Shown here: one piece after another, positions 8,294-16,865 of the stretch | Numbering within the stretch: the stretch's first letter is position 1 | Layout of the letters: every line of letters starts with the position of its first letter | Program-made: the position numbers and the translations under genes | IMG/VR virus record: IMGVR_UViG_3300034026_000013 | Location: 1 to 39,676 of that record | DNA from: a virus | Length of the DNA: 39,676 bases | Strand: one strand, 5' to 3' | The notes under the pieces: generated by a model | The model's input: the letters and a program-made list of their open reading frames with translations, nothing else | The model's database searches: none | What the model was told of the DNA's origin: nothing

Positions 8294-10264
8294 ATGGCAC
8301 GTACCTCAGAAGACGTTAAGAAGTTACTCGGCCAGCCGCTCAGGCACTCCTTCCCGCTCGCGGATGGCGAGAGCAGGGCGGCGGGTACCGGCGCAGGCGT
8401 GGTGGACGAGGCGACGCGCAGCGTCCCGCTCGTGCTCACGACCGACCGGCCCATCTTCCACGGCTTCGCTTACATCAAGCTCGACCACTCGCCCGAGTGC
8501 ATCAAGCTCGACCGCCTGAAAACCTCCGCGCCCTTCCTCGAAAACCACGACCCTGACCGCCGCATCGGTCGCCTGCGCGACCCCGAGACGGACGGGCAGG
8601 TCTTGAGGGTGCGCGCCCGCTTCAATAATCGCCCGCTCGGCGAAGAGATTTATCAGGAGGTCAGGGACGACCTCGCCGCGGGCGATTTCACGCCCACGTC
8701 CTGCGTCTTCATCGTCCACAAGTTCGCGCCGAAGTCCGAGGGTGAGATTGACGGCTACCCGGTTTACCGCGCCGTCATGTGGGAGCCGATAGAGGGCTCC
8801 GTGGTCTCGGCGGCGGCCGACATTGCCGCCGGCATCGGCCGCTCGCTGGAAGACGAGCAGGAGAGGGCGCACAGCCCCGAAACGTGCGACGCGGAAGGCT
8901 GCCCCGAGTGCGCGGCCGCCGCCGCAGAGGAGGAAGGGCGACAAGCCCCGATAGAACCGGCGACCGCCGAAGCGCGCGCCGCGAGCACCACCCCGAAGGA
9001 GAGAGTCATGGAACCCAGAGAAGAGATTTTGCAACTCGGCGAGCTGCTCGACCGGGGCGCTCAGGCGCAGACCTACACGGCCCTCGCGCGTGAGTTCGTC
9101 GCAGGCGACAAGTCGCTCGACGAGTTCAAGGCGGAAGCCCTTAAGCGGATGCGCGCCGGCCAGCCGCAGGTTCAGCCGGGCCAGTCGCCCGTTGACCTGA
9201 CGCCCGAGCAGAAGCAGAAGTATTCCATCGGCCGGGCCATCATGCTCGCGGCCGACGGCGGGCAGGGCTTCGAGCGCGAGGTCTCCGAAGAAATCGGCAA
9301 GAAGCTCGGCCGGTCGCCGCAGAACAATAACTCCATCTTCATCCCGACCGGCCTCACGCTCGGCGACCCCGGCCAGTTCAAGCGCACGCCGCTGACGACA
9401 GGCGGGGCGACGACGGGCGCGGACATCCTCTTTACCGAGCCGGGCTCGTTCATAGACATGCTGCGCGCCCGCGCGAAGGTCTTCAAGCTCGGCGCGCAAC
9501 TGCTGCCGGGCCTTACCGGCGCCGTCGCCTTCCCGAAGCAGACCGGCGCGGGGACGCTCTACTGGGTGGGCGAGAACCCGGGCTCGGACGTCACCGAGTC
9601 CAACATCGCGCTCGATCAGGTGGTGCTCTCGCCCAAGACCGCGATGGCGCAGCAGTCCTACTCGCGCCAGCTCCTCCGTCAGTCGGCCGGCGTCGTGGAC
9701 ACCATCGTCACCAACGACCTGCGGAAGACCGCGGCCCTCGGCATTGACCGCGCGGCGCTTCACGGCGCGGGGTCATCGAACGAGCCGACCGGCCTCTACG
9801 TGGCCTCGGGCGTCAACCCCGTGGCGTTCGGCGGCGCCATCACCTTCCCGAAGGTCGTCGAGATGGAGACGGTAGTCGCCACCGACGACGCCGACGTGGG
9901 GGAGATGGGCTACCTGACGACCCCGGGCGTGCGCGGAGCCGCGAAGACCACCCAGAAGTTCGACGGCACGAACGGCGAAGCCATCTGGACGGGCAACGCC
10001 GAGAACGGCGAGATGAACGGCTACCGCGCCGAGGTCTCGACGCAGGTGCGCTCGAACATGGGCGGGGGCACGAACGAGCACGGCATCGGCTTCGGCGTCT
10101 GGTCGGAGCTGATGGTCGGCGAGTGGGGCGCGATGGAGATTCTGACCGACCCCTACATGCTCGCGGGCAAGGGGCTCATCCGCCTCGTGCTCTTCCTGAT
10201 GGTGGATATGGGCTACCGCCACCCCGAGGCGTTCAGCAAGGGCACCGGCCTGACCACCAGCTAA
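8294..10264 (+). CDS. Fused prohead protease and HK97-type major capsid protein
   Basis: 656 residues. Residues ~1-185 are an S78-type prohead protease: the His lies in PFLENHDPDRRIGRL and the Ser in FTPTSCVFIVHKF. An acidic Glu/Ala linker with CDAEGCPEC follows. From residue 239 (MEPREEILQL) comes an N-terminal delta/scaffold helix region and then an HK97-fold capsid (PLTTGGATTGADILF, GAVAFPKQTGAGTLYWVGE, AQQSYSRQLLRQ, ALHGAGSSNEPTGLY). In most phages these are separate genes. Here they share one frame, but AAGGAGAGAG at 8996-9005 followed by ATG at 9008 offers an internal start for a 418-residue capsid precursor. The gene begins 70 nt after the portal gene. Confidence 0.88.
   Translation: MARTSEDVKKLLGQPLRHSFPLADGESRAAGTGAGVVDEATRSVPLVLTTDRPIFHGFAYIKLDHSPECIKLDRLKTSAPFLENHDPDRRIGRLRDPETDGQVLRVRARFNNRPLGEEIYQEVRDDLAAGDFTPTSCVFIVHKFAPKSEGEIDGYPVYRAVMWEPIEGSVVSAAADIAAGIGRSLEDEQERAHSPETCDAEGCPECAAAAAEEEGRQAPIEPATAEARAASTTPKERVMEPREEILQLGELLDRGAQAQTYTALAREFVAGDKSLDEFKAEALKRMRAGQPQVQPGQSPVDLTPEQKQKYSIGRAIMLAADGGQGFEREVSEEIGKKLGRSPQNNNSIFIPTGLTLGDPGQFKRTPLTTGGATTGADILFTEPGSFIDMLRARAKVFKLGAQLLPGLTGAVAFPKQTGAGTLYWVGENPGSDVTESNIALDQVVLSPKTAMAQQSYSRQLLRQSAGVVDTIVTNDLRKTAALGIDRAALHGAGSSNEPTGLYVASGVNPVAFGGAITFPKVVEMETVVATDDADVGEMGYLTTPGVRGAAKTTQKFDGTNGEAIWTGNAENGEMNGYRAEVSTQVRSNMGGGTNEHGIGFGVWSELMVGEWGAMEILTDPYMLAGKGLIRLVLFLMVDMGYRHPEAFSKGTGLTTS
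8996..9010 (+). promoter_or_regulatory. Internal ribosome-binding site and start for the capsid
   Basis: AAGGAGAGAG, two bases, then ATG at 9008, in frame with the fused protease-capsid gene (residue 239). The match to the consensus and spacing is better than that of the fusion's own start at 8294, so separate, more abundant capsid synthesis is likely. Confidence 0.6.
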
Positions 10265-10332
10265 TGACTTACGTCGAGGTAAAGGTTGGCGAGTTACGAC
10301 GCGCCGCGGGCGCGGAACGAGGAGAAAGTGAG

Positions 10333-10593
10333 ATGCCGCTCCAGACGAGAGACGAGAACGACCCGAAGCGTCCGGTCAAAATCAAGTTCATCCGCAACAC
10401 CACCGACGAGGGCACGGACTACGGCCCCGACTACCCCAAGAAGGTGGCGGAGGTTCCCTTCCACCGCGCCGCAACCTACATCCGGCAGGGGCGCGCGCTG
10501 CCGCAGGACGGCGACGAAGAGCTGAAGGAGGTCGCGGACGCCGCGCGCGCCGACGACCAACTGCCTGACAAGAAGACAGGCAAGAATAAGTAA
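10333..10593 (+). CDS. Small hypothetical head-region protein
   Basis: 86 residues starting MPLQTRDENDPKRPVK. ATG 10333 is preceded by GAGGAGAAAG at good spacing. An alternative ATG at 10264 overlaps the capsid stop (TAATG) and would add 23 residues. The protein is charged with a Lys-rich end (LPDKKTGKNK). It sits between the capsid and head-tail joining genes, a position often held by a decoration or head-completion protein, but no motif supports this. Confidence 0.5.
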   Translation: MPLQTRDENDPKRPVKIKFIRNTTDEGTDYGPDYPKKVAEVPFHRAATYIRQGRALPQDGDEELKEVADAARADDQLPDKKTGKNK

Positions 10594-10596
10594 GCC

Positions 10597-10902
10597 GTGG
10601 GCGTAACCGACGACCTGAGCCCTTTCTTTAACCTCGACGAGCACGCCGTCGAGGCGGCCCTCAAGACGCCCGAGGGCGTGGCCGTGAGGACGATAAGAGT
10701 CATCCTCTCGGTTCCGGTCGGGGAGGTTCAGGTCGGGGCGGCGGAGGTAACGCACCTACAGCCGACTTTTCAGTGTGCGACCGCAGACCTTGAGGGCGTC
10801 AGGAAGGGCTATCAGGCCGTCATCGCCGGTACCACTTATCGGGTGGTCAGGCGGGAGAACGACGGGACGGGGCTCTCGACGGCGTGGTTGACGAAACAGT
10901 AA
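10597..10902 (+). CDS. Head-tail attachment protein, gpFII-like
   Basis: 101 residues with GTG start. The pattern (N-terminal helix, VRTIRVILSVPVGEVQVG, TFQCATADLEGVRKGYQAVI, then TTYRVVRRENDGTGLSTAWL at the end) matches lambda gpFII-type tail-attachment proteins. These sit at the head-tail interface after the connector. The order capsid, FII-like, tail terminator, tube protein agrees. Confidence 0.7.
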   Translation: MGVTDDLSPFFNLDEHAVEAALKTPEGVAVRTIRVILSVPVGEVQVGAAEVTHLQPTFQCATADLEGVRKGYQAVIAGTTYRVVRRENDGTGLSTAWLTKQ

Positions 10903-11361
10903 ATGCCGGGAAAGCGCCAGCAGATAGTTGACAAGGTTAAAGAGCGGTTCGCGGCCGTCACGGTTGCGAACGGCTACCAGACCGACATCGGCCTGAAACA
11001 GACCGAGTGGAACCCCGGCCCGAAGGGCGCAGACCCCGAGGCGGACGAACTGCCCGGCCACGACATCCGCGACGAGGTGGAGACGACCGCCGTCAAGGAT
11101 AAGAACTCGGGGAGCTATGACAGGGAGCTTGAAATCGTCGTCATCGCCGAACTCAAAGAGCCGGGGCCGGGCGCCACGCTCGCGCGCAGGGCTCTCGAAG
11201 ACCTGATTAAGGCGGTGGGTGTTGACCCGACGTGGGGCGGTCTCGCGCGGCGCACGATGCCGATGGAAGACGACATCAACGTGGACGAGTTGGGGCAGCA
11301 GGTAGGCGCCGCCCGGCTCAGGTTCAAAGTCGAGTACAGCCGCCGCCCGTGGGAGGCATGA
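10903..11361 (+). CDS. Tail terminator-type minor tail protein, gpU-like
   Basis: 152 residues. N-terminal helix (RQQIVDKVKERFAAV), an acidic middle, then SYDRELEIVVIAEL, an Ala/Arg helix (TLARRALEDLIKAVG) and a final strand RLRFKVEYSRRPWEA. This is the alpha/beta layout of tail terminator (gpU) proteins, which cap the finished tail. It begins with the base right after the upstream stop and precedes the tail tube gene. The call rests on pattern and gene order. Confidence 0.6.
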   Translation: MPGKRQQIVDKVKERFAAVTVANGYQTDIGLKQTEWNPGPKGADPEADELPGHDIRDEVETTAVKDKNSGSYDRELEIVVIAELKEPGPGATLARRALEDLIKAVGVDPTWGGLARRTMPMEDDINVDELGQQVGAARLRFKVEYSRRPWEA

Positions 11362-11380
11362 ACAGGTGAGGTGACGAGAG

Positions 11381-12172
11381 ATGATTTTGGACAACCTGAA
11401 TGCCAATTACTTCTCGGGGCAGGGGCAAATGCTTATCGCCAAGCGCAACTCGGCGGGCATCCCCGGCGCTTACTGGCTCGTCGGCAACGCGCCGAAAATC
11501 GAGGTCAAGCCCTCGATGGAACGGCGCGAGCACAAAGAGTCTCAGTCGGGCTCCCGCCTCATTGACAAGGTGCAGACCACGACGAAGGGCGGTACGCTCG
11601 ACGTTACGCTCGAAGACATCCGCAAGGACAACATGGCGCTCTTGCTCTCGGGCAAGAAGGTCACGCTGGCGGCGGGCAACTACACCTCGGGCAGTCCCGA
11701 CGCGCTGCCCTCCGGCCTCGCCGTCGGTTCTTACGTCAAGCTCGGCCGGCAGAACGTCTCCTCGCTGGTCATCAAGGACGCGGCGGCCGCCACGCTCACG
11801 GCCGGGACGCACTACGCCCTGCGCGACGCCAAGCACGGCTTCGTCGAGATTCTGAGCCTCGGCTCGTTCGCGCAGCCCTTCAAGGCCGAGTATGCCTACG
11901 GGCAGGTTGACATCGTGACGCAGTTCGAGGCGAACGACGACGACGAATACTCGGTCTACCTGGCCCTCACGAATACCGAAGGCGCCCCCGACCAAGCCGT
12001 GGGTTACGAGATTTACCGCACGGTCTTCAACGCCGCCGAACTCATCGCCCTCATCAACGAGGAGCAGGGAAGTTTCGACATCTCGGCGCGCATCCTCCGC
12101 GATACCGTCCGCGCGGCGGATTCCAACTACGGCGGCTTCGGGCGCTGGATTTACGTTGACGACAACGCCTAA
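11381..12172 (+). CDS. Major tail tube protein
   Basis: 263 residues, beta-rich, with start context GAGGTGACGAGAG before ATG 11381. Recognisable phrases include NYFSGQGQMLIAKRN, YWLVGNAPKIEVKPS and the C-terminal FDISARILRDTVRA. The position between the terminator-like gene and the chaperone pair is that of the tube protein (gpV role) in lambda-like phages. Several hundred copies would form the tail tube. Confidence 0.75.
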   Translation: MILDNLNANYFSGQGQMLIAKRNSAGIPGAYWLVGNAPKIEVKPSMERREHKESQSGSRLIDKVQTTTKGGTLDVTLEDIRKDNMALLLSGKKVTLAAGNYTSGSPDALPSGLAVGSYVKLGRQNVSSLVIKDAAAATLTAGTHYALRDAKHGFVEILSLGSFAQPFKAEYAYGQVDIVTQFEANDDDEYSVYLALTNTEGAPDQAVGYEIYRTVFNAAELIALINEEQGSFDISARILRDTVRAADSNYGGFGRWIYVDDNA

Positions 12173-12189
12173 CAGGGAGTGACCGACAG

Positions 12190-12501
12190 ATGACTAAGAA
12201 AGCCGGTAAGAAGGCGGCGACCGCCGCCGACGACAAGGCCGAGGCCGCGGCGCCGCCCGCCCGCCTCGTCAAGTACGTGGTCAACCGCCCCTACAGCGCG
12301 GGCGAGCCCGCCGACATCGTGGACGCGGAGGTCGTGCACGAGTACGAGGACGAGGAAGACCTGCTCCGCCTTCGCCTCATCAACCCCCCGCGCGGCGTCG
12401 AGGACGACGTTAAGCGCGTCCGGCGCGACGAGGCCCGCACGCTGGGAACGTGGTTCGACCCGTCCGCGCCCGCGGAGCCGACCGAGGAGGTGGCCGACTA
12501 A
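12190..12501 (+). CDS. Hypothetical acidic tail-region protein
   Basis: 103 residues. A Lys/Ala-rich N-terminus (TKKAGKKAATAADDKAEA) leads into an acidic body (EYEDEEDLLRLRLINPPRG). The gene stop is followed immediately by the ATG of the chaperone gene at 12502, so it belongs to the tail operon. No family recognised. Confidence 0.6.
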   Translation: MTKKAGKKAATAADDKAEAAAPPARLVKYVVNRPYSAGEPADIVDAEVVHEYEDEEDLLRLRLINPPRGVEDDVKRVRRDEARTLGTWFDPSAPAEPTEEVAD

Positions 12502-13038
12502 ATGGCGACCGTTATTCCAGAAGATGCCGCCGCCGAACTCGCGCAGGCGCTCGGGCAGGTGAGCGAGACTGTCACCGTCAAAGTGGGAGGCAAGCCCCGC
12601 GAGCTGACGGTGACGCCGTTCCGCCTCCGCCAGTTCGCGCGGGTCTTAAAGTGCGTCCAGCGGATGCGAGACGCGGGCCTCGTCCAGCCCGAGGCCCTGA
12701 CGGCTATCGCGGAAGGCGAGGACGCCAAAGAGGCGGCCGGTAAGCTCGACATCCTGAAAATGTTCCTCGAAGGCGGCGGGGAGATAGTCAACATCCTCAT
12801 CGTCGCCGTCGAGGGGCAGATGAAGGCCGAGCACGTTGACGCCCTCGACCTCGTGGACGGCGCCCGCCTCGCCTCGGCGGTCTTCGGGGTCAACCTGGAT
12901 TTTTTTTACCAGAACAGGGAGACGATTCAGGCAGCGCTCGCCCCCGCGGTCAAGGCCGTCGAAAAGGTGGCCGACGAGGGGCTGGACGCTCTTGGGCAGC
13001 CGCCGTTGACCGACTCGTCGGGGCCGGGTACCGACTAG
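12502..13038 (+). CDS. Tail assembly chaperone, gpG equivalent
   Basis: 178 residues in the zero frame. The strand VTVKVGGKPRELTVTPFRLRQF and the helical region ending SAVFGVNLDFFYQNRETIQ follow the usual gpG pattern, where an NxDFF phrase comes near the end of the conserved part. The chaperone coats the tape measure protein during tail assembly. A T8 tract (12900-12907) lies right at the DFF codons, and the second product GT uses the -1 frame. Confidence 0.7.
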   Translation: MATVIPEDAAAELAQALGQVSETVTVKVGGKPRELTVTPFRLRQFARVLKCVQRMRDAGLVQPEALTAIAEGEDAKEAAGKLDILKMFLEGGGEIVNILIVAVEGQMKAEHVDALDLVDGARLASAVFGVNLDFFYQNRETIQAALAPAVKAVEKVADEGLDALGQPPLTDSSGPGTD

Positions 13039-13199
13039 AGGATGTCCGAGAGTTCACGCTCGCCCAGATGCGGCTCTTCTCGGTGTCCGCGTCGCACCGT
13101 CGGCACGAAGAGGCCGCCCTCCTTCTTTACCTCGTCAGAATCGGCGCGTGGGGCAAAGGTGAAGACGTAGAGAAGCTGACGCGGGCGCTCACCCCTTGA
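12502..13199 (+). CDS. Frameshifted tail chaperone GT product
   Basis: The -1 frame is open from the T8 tract at 12900 to TGA at 13197-13199. It encodes a clear T domain: AAAVDRLVGAGYRLEDV, FTLAQMRLFSVSASHRRHEE, LYLVRIGAWGKGEDVEKL. No start codon with a ribosome-binding site precedes this segment, so it must be made by -1 frameshifting from G, as in lambda G/GT. In frame, the tract reads GAT TTT TTT TAC, a perfect slippery heptamer at 12900-12906. Slippage further down (before ~12990) is possible and would keep more of G. RNA polymerase slippage on T8 is another route. GT bridges the tape measure and tube proteins. Confidence 0.65.
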
Positions 13200-13216
13200 G
13201 CAGCCCGCGTCAGCTT
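13173..13216. terminator. Inverted repeat over the GT stop codon
   Basis: AAGCTGACGCGGG and CCCGCGTCAGCTT form a perfect 13-bp stem with an 18-nt loop covering the GT stop. Only a short T run follows, so it may attenuate rather than fully stop transcription before the tape measure gene, which has a poor ribosome-binding site. Confidence 0.5.
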
Positions 13217-13231
13217 TAAGGCTTCCTTCCT

Positions 13232-16200
13232 ATGGCACGCACTCAGCAAGACATTCTCGTAAAAATCAAAGTCCTGCTCGAAGGGCTCGGGAATGTGCGC
13301 GCGCTCGCGGGCCACATCAAGGAACTCAACACGGGCGGGAGGCAGACCGCGGCGCTCGCCGGAAACATAGACCGGCTCGCCGGAGCCGTTGACCGCCTCG
13401 CCGGCGCGTCGGGGAAGACCGCGAAGTCCGGCGGCGGCTTCGTGCGCTTCCTCGTCGGCGTCTCCGCCGTCGTCTCCACCCTCTCGAATCTCCCCGCTGC
13501 TTTCTCAGGGCTGGAAAAGCTCTTCGATTTTCTGGACAACATAGGGGGCGGGGTCGGCGCGGCCTTCGGGAAGGTAAAGGCCGCCGCTTCGTCTCTCTTC
13601 TCTTCAATCTCACAGGGGGCCGCGGGTGTAGCTTCTCAGGCGGGCGCGGCCTTCTCCGGCTTGGGAGGTGCGGCCGGGGGTCTGGGGGCTGCTCTCGGCG
13701 CCGCTCTGCCCGTCGTGCTGGCTATCGGCGCCGCTCTGGCCGTCGTCATCGGGGCGCTCGCGGCGGCCGCTGTGGGCTTCCTCGGCCTCGCCGCCTCTGT
13801 CGGTGTCGGGGCTATCGCGCTGACGCAGATCGCGCGGGTCGGGCTTGAGGTACACCGTCAGTTAGAGCAAGTGCGGCTCGGGATTGCCGCCGTCATAACC
13901 TCGCTCGCGGGAGTGAACGTTGACGGCCTTCCGGTCGCCGGGGCCGAGAAGTTCCGTATAGCGATGGCCGCCTCCGCCGACCAGCTTAAGAAGCTCCAGG
14001 TAGACGCCATCAACACGACGGCGACCTTCGGCCAGATTGCTCCGGCCTTTCAGGCTGCCATCGCGCCCGGCCTCGCCGCCGGTTTGACGCTCGACCAAAT
14101 CCGCGGAGTCACCGTCAAGATTGTGCAGGCGGCCGGCGCTATCGGCTTGCCGTTAGAGCAGGTCAATCAGGAAGTCCGGGCGATTCTCGAAGGGACAATT
14201 AACGAAGACGCGCGGCTCGCTAAGGTCTTGGGCATCTCGAATCAGATGGTCAAGACGTGGAAGGCGCAGGGCACGCTCGCGGAGGAACTGAACAAGCGGC
14301 TCGAAGGCTTCGCCACGGCGGGGGAGGAAGCCGCCCAGACGATGGACGGGCTGACCTCTAATCTGCAAGAGGCTTTAGACGTCTTCTCGACGCAGGCGAC
14401 GGCCGGGGCGTTCGATGCGCTCAAGGACGAATTCAAGCGGCTTCTGCCGCAGCTCTTCGACTTCAAAAGCGCGGGGCTGCAATCTCAGTTCAGGGCGCTC
14501 GCCGGCCTCGCCGACGAAGTGCTGACGCGGCTTGTTCGCGCCGGGGGCGTCATCGCGCAAGACATCATTTCGGGGCTACGGCTGGCGGCGCGGTTCGTCG
14601 AACAGAACCGGGGCTTGATTGATAGCATACTGAACACGGCGGGCCTGATATTCCGGCAGGTCAGAGCCATCGTCGGAGTTTTCGGAAGCCTCGCCACGGA
14701 CACGGGCGTGTGGCGCGGGGCGCTCGAAGGCGTTCAGGGTGCGCTCATCCTCATCAGCGCCATACTCGACCCGATACTTCAAAAGCTCCGCGAGGCGGCG
14801 CCGCTGCTGCGTCTCGCCGCTCTGGCCGCCACCGTAGCCGCCACCTCTCACCCCGCGCTCGCCGGTCTTACCGTACCGGGCGCCCCCCGGCAGGATATAC
14901 CGACCGGATTCGCCTCTGTGCGCCTTAACCCCGACGGGAGTCTCAAGGGGCAGCCCGGCATTAACGGTCTGCCTACGCCTCCGGGCGGCGGGAAGGGCGG
15001 CGGCGGCGGCGGTCGCAAGTCGAAAGTTCCTGAGCTTCGGCGGGAACTCGGTCGGGCGACGATTGACGCAGAACTCGCGGAGGTGCAGGCGCGTTTCGCT
15101 CTCATCAGTCAGGACATCGCGGCGAGCGTCAGCGCGATACAAGACGGCCTTGACGACGCGCTTCTATCTATCGCGGAGGCATACAGGCTTGAGGCCGCGC
15201 TCGCCGACAAGGCTCTGCGCGCGGAGCAAGACCGGATAGACGCCGAAGTGACGGCCGCCAAGCAGCGGCGGGATTTGGCCGTCGCGGGGCTTGACTCAGA
15301 CCTGACCCCGGCCGAGCGCCGGCTCGCAATCGCCGCCGAAGATAAGAAACTTCTGGCGGAGACGACGCGCCTTGAGGGTGAGCGTAAGAGGTTAATCGAA
15401 GAGACCGCCGACAAGCAGCAGGCGTTAGTCCGTGACCAAGCGCAGGCGCAGAAGCAACTCGCGGACTCCCTGCGCGATGTCGAGACGCAACTCGATTCAA
15501 TGTCACGCTCGGCCTCGGTGCGTGCCGACGCCGCCGTGCGGGAGATAGAGGCCCGGTTTGAAGAGTCCCGGCGGCAACTCGTCGCCAACTTCGGCGAGGC
15601 ATCCGAGCAGGTCAAAGCCCTTGATAGACTCATCAACCAACTCAGCCAGCGCGCGACCTTCCAAGAGTTGACCCGCAACGTTGAGGCGAAGTTCGCCGAG
15701 TTGCGCGACCTTGAGGAGCTACTGTCGAACGGCGTGGAGTCGGGGCAGATAAGGGCGAAGGACGCCACGCGCCGAAGGCTCGAACTGGAGCGCGAGTATA
15801 AGCGCACGCTTCTTGACGAGATAGAGGGGCTGGCCGAGATAGCCCGGCGCACGGGAGACCCCGAGCTGGCCGCCGCCGTCCGCAAACTTCAAATTGAGTG
15901 GAGCCGCCTGGGGGTGGTCATCAACGAGACTGCCAAGCGGATTGATGACACCCTCCGCAGGGGGCTTGAGGATACGCTCGCCAGCATCATCACGCGCACC
16001 GAGACGGTGGGCGAAGCCTTCCGAAAATTGGCGACTTCAATCCTGGCAGAGATAGCGCGCATTCTCGCCGTAAACTTTGTTGAGAAACTTTTCGGCGGCG
16101 TCCTCAATACCGGGGGCGGTAGTTCCATCGGCAACATACTGGCGGGCATCCTCGGCAGCGGCACGCCGAAGACCTCGGGCGCTGGCAAGCCCGCGGGGTC

Positions 16201-16861
16201 GGGGATAGAAAACCTTCCCCTCATCATCAAGAACTTCTCGGGCTCGGTCAGTCAGGGCTTCAACCTCAACCGGAACACAAACGAGGGGATGCGCGAAGAC
16301 CTGCGCGGCGGTTTCGGACAGGTCAACTCCAGCTTCGGGATGACCATAGGACTGCTCGGCGAGATGGTCTCTTTTGCCGCGGCGCAGGCGGCGGCCGCAA
16401 TAGCCGCGGCGGCGACCAGCATTTTTAAGATTCTGGGTCAGGGCGCGAGCGGGGCCAGCGCGACGGGGAGCCTACAGACCGCGACGCCGGGCGGCCGTCT
16501 CATCCGTGTGGCCGAGGCCGGATTCGATGAAGTCATTCTCACGACCGACCCCAAGCACAAGGGACGTACCTCGCGCCTCCTGGGTCAATTCCTGCGGCGC
16601 ACGGGCCTCGCCCCGGACTTGGGCGGCGCCGTGTTGGCGGGGGCTACGGGCGACATCCCCTCTTTCGCGGCGGGCGGCTTCGCGCTCTCGGGTATTGAGC
16701 CTCCCGCGAGCATGGGCGGCGACTCGATTTCTCTCAACATGCCGGTGACGATTCAGACGAAGGACGCGCAGAGTTTTAAGCAGAACGAGCAGGCGATTAA
16801 CCGCACGGTGGCCCGGGCCGCGCAGGACGGCATCCGTCGCGCGAAGACCCGGCCGAGGTAG
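13232..16861 (+). CDS. Tape measure protein
   Basis: 1209 residues, the longest gene of the window, as expected of the protein whose length sets tail length. Residues ~145-200 are strongly hydrophobic Ala/Gly-rich (LGAALPVVLAIGAALAVVIG), a typical tape measure membrane region. A Gly-rich linker lies near residue 590. A long coiled-coil runs roughly 600-880 (LEAALADKALRAEQDRIDAE, LVRDQAQAQKQLADSLRDVE). The C-terminus has IRVAEAGFDEVILTTDPKHK, as seen in lambda-like gpH proteins. It lies between the chaperones and the tail-tip block. The upstream region lacks a good Shine-Dalgarno and carries the 13-bp hairpin. Confidence 0.9.
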   Translation: MARTQQDILVKIKVLLEGLGNVRALAGHIKELNTGGRQTAALAGNIDRLAGAVDRLAGASGKTAKSGGGFVRFLVGVSAVVSTLSNLPAAFSGLEKLFDFLDNIGGGVGAAFGKVKAAASSLFSSISQGAAGVASQAGAAFSGLGGAAGGLGAALGAALPVVLAIGAALAVVIGALAAAAVGFLGLAASVGVGAIALTQIARVGLEVHRQLEQVRLGIAAVITSLAGVNVDGLPVAGAEKFRIAMAASADQLKKLQVDAINTTATFGQIAPAFQAAIAPGLAAGLTLDQIRGVTVKIVQAAGAIGLPLEQVNQEVRAILEGTINEDARLAKVLGISNQMVKTWKAQGTLAEELNKRLEGFATAGEEAAQTMDGLTSNLQEALDVFSTQATAGAFDALKDEFKRLLPQLFDFKSAGLQSQFRALAGLADEVLTRLVRAGGVIAQDIISGLRLAARFVEQNRGLIDSILNTAGLIFRQVRAIVGVFGSLATDTGVWRGALEGVQGALILISAILDPILQKLREAAPLLRLAALAATVAATSHPALAGLTVPGAPRQDIPTGFASVRLNPDGSLKGQPGINGLPTPPGGGKGGGGGGRKSKVPELRRELGRATIDAELAEVQARFALISQDIAASVSAIQDGLDDALLSIAEAYRLEAALADKALRAEQDRIDAEVTAAKQRRDLAVAGLDSDLTPAERRLAIAAEDKKLLAETTRLEGERKRLIEETADKQQALVRDQAQAQKQLADSLRDVETQLDSMSRSASVRADAAVREIEARFEESRRQLVANFGEASEQVKALDRLINQLSQRATFQELTRNVEAKFAELRDLEELLSNGVESGQIRAKDATRRRLELEREYKRTLLDEIEGLAEIARRTGDPELAAAVRKLQIEWSRLGVVINETAKRIDDTLRRGLEDTLASIITRTETVGEAFRKLATSILAEIARILAVNFVEKLFGGVLNTGGGSSIGNILAGILGSGTPKTSGAGKPAGSGIENLPLIIKNFSGSVSQGFNLNRNTNEGMREDLRGGFGQVNSSFGMTIGLLGEMVSFAAAQAAAAIAAAATSIFKILGQGASGASATGSLQTATPGGRLIRVAEAGFDEVILTTDPKHKGRTSRLLGQFLRRTGLAPDLGGAVLAGATGDIPSFAAGGFALSGIEPPASMGGDSISLNMPVTIQTKDAQSFKQNEQAINRTVARAAQDGIRRAKTRPR

Positions 16862-16865
16862 CTAT

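Noticed and set aside
8324-9763. 479-codon minus-strand open frame opposite the protease-capsid gene
   Set aside because: Arg/Leu/Val-rich low-complexity product with no motif; the sense gene is certain.
12900-12907. T8 run as a sequencing error that splits one chaperone gene
   Set aside because: Both G alone and GT make sense, and the G then T layout in two frames is the standard arrangement in lambda-like phages.
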